A DNA stretch of 64,000 bases, taken from assembly GCA_037976565.1 (NCBI GenBank), contig CP137675.1, positions 29,005,637 through 29,069,636 on the forward strand, written 5' to 3'. The first letter of the stretch is position 1, and each line of letters starts with the position of its first letter. Below, one piece after another: positions 60,466 to 64,000 of this stretch. Source of the DNA: Mesocentrotus franciscanus. Taxonomy: Eukaryota; Echinodermata; Echinoidea; Camarodonta; Strongylocentrotidae. The position numbers were made by a program, and so were the translations under genes. The notes below the pieces were generated by a model. It had not been told where the DNA came from, made no database searches, and was given only the letters and a program-made list of their open reading frames with translations.

Positions 60466-60842
60466 TTTGACTAAGTGTCATATTCATTTACTTTTTAATT
60501 ACTGTCTATTATGTTGAAGCTTACACTCTTGGGTTTTTGGCAATTTCTCAATATCGTAATTGAAAATGCTGGACTCGTTACCTGTATATACTTGCCATGA
60601 TGCCCCCCTCTCTCTCTCTCCCCTCAAACTGTGCTCTCTATTTCTCAATCGTGGAATTCCATGTTACCATTTAAAACGGATTTTCTGTACATTTGCTGTT
60701 GCAAGTGCTGATAAAACACATGGTGATATTGCAAAAGCTTCTTAGCTATCTGCAGAGGGAGCAATTTTAATCAACAATTTTGTGACATTGAGCGTTTGAG
60801 ACGCTAGTCGCTAGAGACGCTAGTTATTAAAAAATAAAAACA
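60466..60842. repeat. Segmental duplication copy 4, right part
   Basis: Resumes the segment interrupted at 45688: ACTGTCTATTATGTTGAAGC, ACTCTTGGGTTTTTG, CTGGACTCGTTACCTGTATA, GATTTTCTGTACATTTGCTG, GAGACGCTAGT. It then passes directly into family-2 IgSF wreckage. Confidence 0.8.
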
Positions 60843-61115
60843 TGTATGCCGAGGTATCTGAACACATATCTTCTTCAATCAGATGGGGTGGATATGTGCG
60901 CATTATAAATGTTGTTATTATTATTATTACATCCACGTTACCTCTCTTACCGGTTTATCTAATTCATTAACATCTAAGGATGGATCAAAACATCTCAATT
61001 CCGCAATTTCTCTAAAATAACCGGTAACATTTTCAACGTTTAATATATTAACCATGGTACCTTCAATGGACATCAAGAGGGCAAGAAGAAAAAACCCTCT
61101 ACAGTTTCTGAACAG
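60843..61115 (-). pseudogene. Family-2 IgSF gene 5' fragment
   Basis: The minus strand reads a hydrophobic leader (RGFFLLALLMSIEG), then the start of Ig domain 1 with the canonical cysteine (AELRCFDPSLDVNELDKPVR, then EVTWM) and a stop. An ATT microsatellite and unrelated bases (about 60893-60935) interrupt it before the KEDMCSD-type block resumes. It resembles the decayed gene at 27840-28105 more than the intact one. No ATG remains at the leader start. Confidence 0.75.
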
Positions 61116-61142
61116 TAATCATTTCAAATTATTTCAACATAT

Positions 61143-62071
61143 TGTGAAGGGATGTCTCTGGTCCAGCAAATAACCGGATGCATCTCTCACCTGGCACGTG
61201 AGATTGACAGCATTATCGTTGAAAGAATGCCTGTCGTCGGGTCCTGATATGTGATGTGGGTTAAAGGCCCGGTCACACAGAGGACGAATGACGGACGCAC
61301 GGCCCGCGCATTGAAAATTTGCATTTTTTGCTAGTGCGTTATCGTGCGCCCAACTTTTGTCGAAGCTACAGCGAGCTGGCACGAAATGCATAGCGAGTTG
61401 CTAGCGCGCTGAGCGCATACAGGGCGCATACAGTGCGCATACAGACCGTATACAGAGCGCACATGTTAAAAACTTCCACGAAAGCACAGCGTGTTGATAG
61501 CGCGCTAGACGAATGGTCCACGCATGCACCGCGTTCTCAACGCACAGCCAGCGCGCGAACGACAGAGGTGGTCACACATAGACGACGCACGGCCCGCACA
61601 TTGCAAATCGGAAAAGGTCGTGTGCCTAACTTTTGTCATGATTTTGGAAAAGCTAGCGAGCTGACACAGAATGCACAGCGTGTAGCTAGCGCGCTGTGCG
61701 TATACAGGGCGTGTGCTCCGCGTATGTCTGGCGTTGATCTAGCGCGCTCTGCGCGTGTCTGGCGTCCTTTTGGCGTGTTTATTCATGCGTCGAGCTCCGC
61801 GCATACTTTTGAGCATGCTCAAAAAATCCCGACGCACACAGCGAATGACGGCGAACGCATAGCTTTGGTCCAGCGCGCTCGACAAACGAGTAAAGAAGGA
61901 TGACGCACACCTAACGCACGACAACGCACTGGCAAAAATTGCAAATTTTCAATGCGCGGGCCGTGCGTCCCCTGTGCGTCGTCTATGTGTGACCGGGCCT
62001 TAAGATCGGACCAACTCCAAGAGATTCAACAACAAAATACATTTCAGTGAAGAATGAATCGCCATGATCAT
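61143..62071 (-). pseudogene. Chimeric IgSF pseudogene (family-1 5' end joined to family-2 3' end)
   Basis: On the minus strand the family-1 start (MIMAIHSSLK) and leader run from 62071. They are split by the inserted element at 61265-62000, resume at HHISGPDDRHSFNDNAVNL, include the TCQVRDASGY strand of Ig domain 1 and stop matching at about 61173. From there to 61143 the sequence matches the family-2 3' end (the TGCTGGACCAGAGACATCCC word of the membrane-to-tail junction), in a different frame. TTATT microhomology is present at the join. The fusion cannot encode a receptor. Confidence 0.8.
61265..62000. mobile_element. 736-bp MITE with ~85-bp TIR and TAA target duplication
   Basis: Ends are AGGCCCGGTCACACA on both strands, with arms matching through a GACGCACGGCCCGCGCATTG word and GAAAATTTGCA. 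TAA is repeated on both sides (61262-61264 and 62001-62003), and the uninterrupted site can be read from the intact family-1 gene at about 5600 (GTCCGATCTAAACC). A three-base TAA duplication is typical of PIF/Harbinger elements. The interior is CpG- and GCGC-rich with tandem GCGCATACAG words; its frames are not genes. Confidence 0.85.
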
Positions 62072-63170
62072 GCGTTGATAATAACAGTCAATGATTATAA
62101 TGAGCTTCTGATAGTGATAATGATTCTATCTACAAATGACAAAGATACAATTCTAAATCTATAGGGCATTCTGAATGAGCACGGCTTACAGTTCTGCTAA
62201 ATCAAGAACAGATTAAACCAAGATATCAATAATGTTATTAACATGTAACGTATAACCACCCCTACTTCAAGACTTTAAGATGTCGAAACTGTCCTCATCA
62301 ATAGGTACTTGAGATTCATGAGACAAAGCTGGGAATTTATATTTTTAAAATTTCACTGACCTTGTAATATTGATTAATGAGTGATGTTCTTTCACCTCCC
62401 TTTGATATGTTTAATGCATGCTTATTTTGCTAAAGCAGGAAGACAATATTTACGTGTGAAACAATCACGTAATTGTGCATTTATTTAATGATTGAGACCC
62501 AAGCCTTTCGTTACAGTGCAATATCGATCATCAATATCATGACAATCATGAATATTGGTGCATTGAGTGAACATCGACCATGGTGATTTAACAAATCAAA
62601 CCATTGGCGTTCAAATATTTGTACTTGCTATTAAGCATCATTGGGAATGGGTAGTTCTACAACAGATAGAGCCTATAATTTCGGAAAATGTATTTCTTTT
62701 GTATTACTCTTACGGCACGTTACCATTTAGTTCACATTTGCTGAATAGATCAACCACTGCATTAATGCGTGTAGAATATAGGACAATGCTAATTGCAAGG
62801 AAGAGATTTTTTCAATCTGATTATTTGTCCACGATGCTGTGACAACTTTTGTTTTGGGTAGATTGCATTTGTGTTTAAAACAGTATTCCTGTCATTTCTT
62901 TAATCGACAACTTTGGTATAATTACAAGATTAAGGGTGTTGTTATTGGTATTATCATCATTATTACCTAGTTTGCATTACCCAATGTGAAAAAATGTTTG
63001 TTCAAGATTCATTTTAATTTTAATTTTAATTTTAAGCAGACGTCCCTCTCCTCACACGCCAAATTACAGCTACTTGGCCATGTACATACTTTGGCCGCAC
63101 AAGGCGACTTTTTACAACTCGCAGCACTATAATAGGAGAAATCTGTTGGTCGGAAAAGCATGGTTTATAA
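62072..63170. other. Non-coding part of right duplication arm
   Basis: Reverse-complement counterpart of 3742-5529 minus the 560-bp block. It contains the 5' flank of the family-1 pseudogene and the frame-broken block at 62567-62842. No independent gene is supported. Confidence 0.55.
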
Positions 63171-63174
63171 TTTG

Positions 63175-63390
63175 CATCGCAAAGTCGCGCGTTTTCTCAT
63201 GAACGCTCTTACCAACACGCTGAATACGAATTCAAACTTAGTCAGATAGGGAAAAAATAACGTCAGCCAACTGTAAAGAATGTAACAAGAGAGAGACTGT
63301 TAATCATGTTCTTGATTCATGCCCCATTGCACTTGACAAAGGTCGGTATACGTGGCGCCACAATAATATTCTATTGTACCTGATAGTGGT
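63175..63390 (+). pseudogene. LINE reverse transcriptase C-terminal remnant
   Basis: The + strand reads HRKVARFLMNALTNTLNT up to a stop. After a frame change it reads ANCKECNKRETVNHVLDSC followed by the LDKGRYTWRHNN motif typical of the end of non-LTR retrotransposon polymerases. The C-x2-C...H-x4-C pattern is intact. It extends further than the left-arm copy and confirms that one as LINE-derived. Confidence 0.8.
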
Positions 63391-63439
63391 TTAGTGGTGG
63401 TTATTTAACCTGACTGCTAAGAATGCATAAATGCTTGTT

Positions 63440-63600
63440 AGTAATCAACCACCGACGGATTTAGGTCCGCTCCGAGGGAACTGGTAATGAGGATTAATGC
63501 CTTACCAAAGGGCACTATAGCGCATCGACTTGGTTTCGAACCCGGGTCGCCGGATTACAAACCACTGCTCTCCCAACTGAGCTTTCGCACCATCCAAAAA
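63440..63600 (-). repeat. tRNA-derived SINE, decayed copy
   Basis: Reverse complement of the SINE at 3374-3552: AATGCCTTACCAAAGGGCAC, GGTTTCGAACCCGGGTCGCC and AACTGAGCTTTCGCACC (A box changed to GAAAGCTCAGTTGG). It directly follows the LINE remnant, as in the left arm. Confidence 0.8.
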
Positions 63601-63845
63601 GGAATTGATACATTAGATCAAGCTGTGCAGATAACATCTGACCTGAATTAAGAACCATGGATAAGGCTAGGTAAAAAATACATTGCCGATTGAATGTACT
63701 CAGACGAATCTGCTGCTTTTGGAATTATCGGTCCTCTTTGAAACAAATTAATATACATATAAAATCACGAATATAAAGAAAGAAAGTACGCTTCTCTATT
63801 TTCCGATATTGAATCACAAGGATACTCTGTACAATACTTGGCTCC

Positions 63846-64000
63846 GGGTTTCATCTCTTTGGAAAATAAGCAACGATTGAAAACCATCCAAAATGAATTT
63901 GGTAAACCAACAACATTATATTTTGTTCGTGATAATATTTCTAAATTAGCAGTGACCTCTTCATTTGTTATTTATTATGCAAAAACAACCCTAAATGGGA
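63846..64000. other. Right edge
   Basis: Past the recognisable end of the inverted duplication. Nothing supported. Confidence 0.4.

Larger units (their letters stand above)
61173..63845 (-). repeat. Right arm of the long inverted duplication
   Basis: Reverse-oriented, diverged partner of 3095-5692 containing in order the family-1 gene start, its 5' flank, the LINE 3' remnant and the tRNA-derived SINE. It lacks the 560-bp block found at 4726-5287 and has its own 736-bp insertion. It shows where the family-1 5' end in the chimera came from. Confidence 0.85.

Noticed and set aside
61433..61903. 156-codon Arg/Ala/Thr-rich + strand frame
   Set aside because: It lies wholly inside the CpG-rich MITE and follows its GCGCATACAG tandem words.
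1..64000. CRISPR array, prokaryotic operons or viral genome
   Set aside because: The tandem arrays have no uniform spacer/repeat structure, genes lack ribosome-binding sites and operonic spacing, and splice sites, SINEs and LINE remnants show animal genomic DNA.

Overview
This is eukaryotic, metazoan genomic DNA. The repeat content (tRNA-derived SINE with a GGTAAGGCATTAA-type body, LINE remnants, CT microsatellites, many small inverted-repeat elements) and the intronless immunoglobulin-superfamily (IgSF) genes suggest an echinoderm, most likely a sea urchin. That assignment is an inference from pattern memory, not a search result. The window is mostly repeats, duplications and decayed genes. 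Four intact protein-coding genes are supported, all as single long exons encoding type I membrane proteins.

Layout. 1-2.8 kb: two tandem-repeat blocks. 3.1-5.7 kb: a block with a SINE and a LINE 3' remnant that recurs inverted at 61.2-63.8 kb. 5.5-11.2 kb: two tandem + strand IgSF genes (family 1: three-part ectodomain, transmembrane helix, short tail). 11.2-28 kb: repeats, including a SINE-like unit with telomere-like arrays (two copies), a 0.65-kb tandem array, paired 24-bp palindromes, and a segment present as copy 1 (19.0-24.8 kb) and copy 2 (25.3-28.1 kb). Copy 2 works as an empty site that defines two transposon-like insertions in copy 1. Both copies end in decayed family-2 IgSF sequence. 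28.1-39.0 kb: a direct duplication, about 8 kb apart, holding one intact family-2 gene (minus strand) and one dead one. 41.3-43.6 kb: a family-2 relative on the + strand with a long cytoplasmic tail carrying ITIM-like, YxN and YxxP tyrosine motifs.

45.7-60.5 kb: a 14.8-kb insertion bounded by inverted termini beginning CCCTTACAAAAAAA, with large subterminal minisatellite arrays at both ends built on GAAGGGTA and TGGTA words. It interrupts a fourth copy of the segment seen at 19, 25 and 31.8 kb. Inside are a spliced, broken gene of unknown function, a nested element, hairpins and a 2.2-kb polypyrimidine minisatellite. This looks like a very large DNA transposon-like element with a decayed cargo or transposase-associated gene. 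60.8-62.1 kb: IgSF wreckage, including a fusion of family-1 5' and family-2 3' sequence that was later hit by a TAA-flanked inverted-repeat element.

Taken together, the window resembles a rapidly evolving receptor cluster: short-tailed and signalling-tailed receptors share nearly the same ectodomain, with dead copies, chimeras and transposon-driven duplication around them. A role in immune or allorecognition signalling is inference only.
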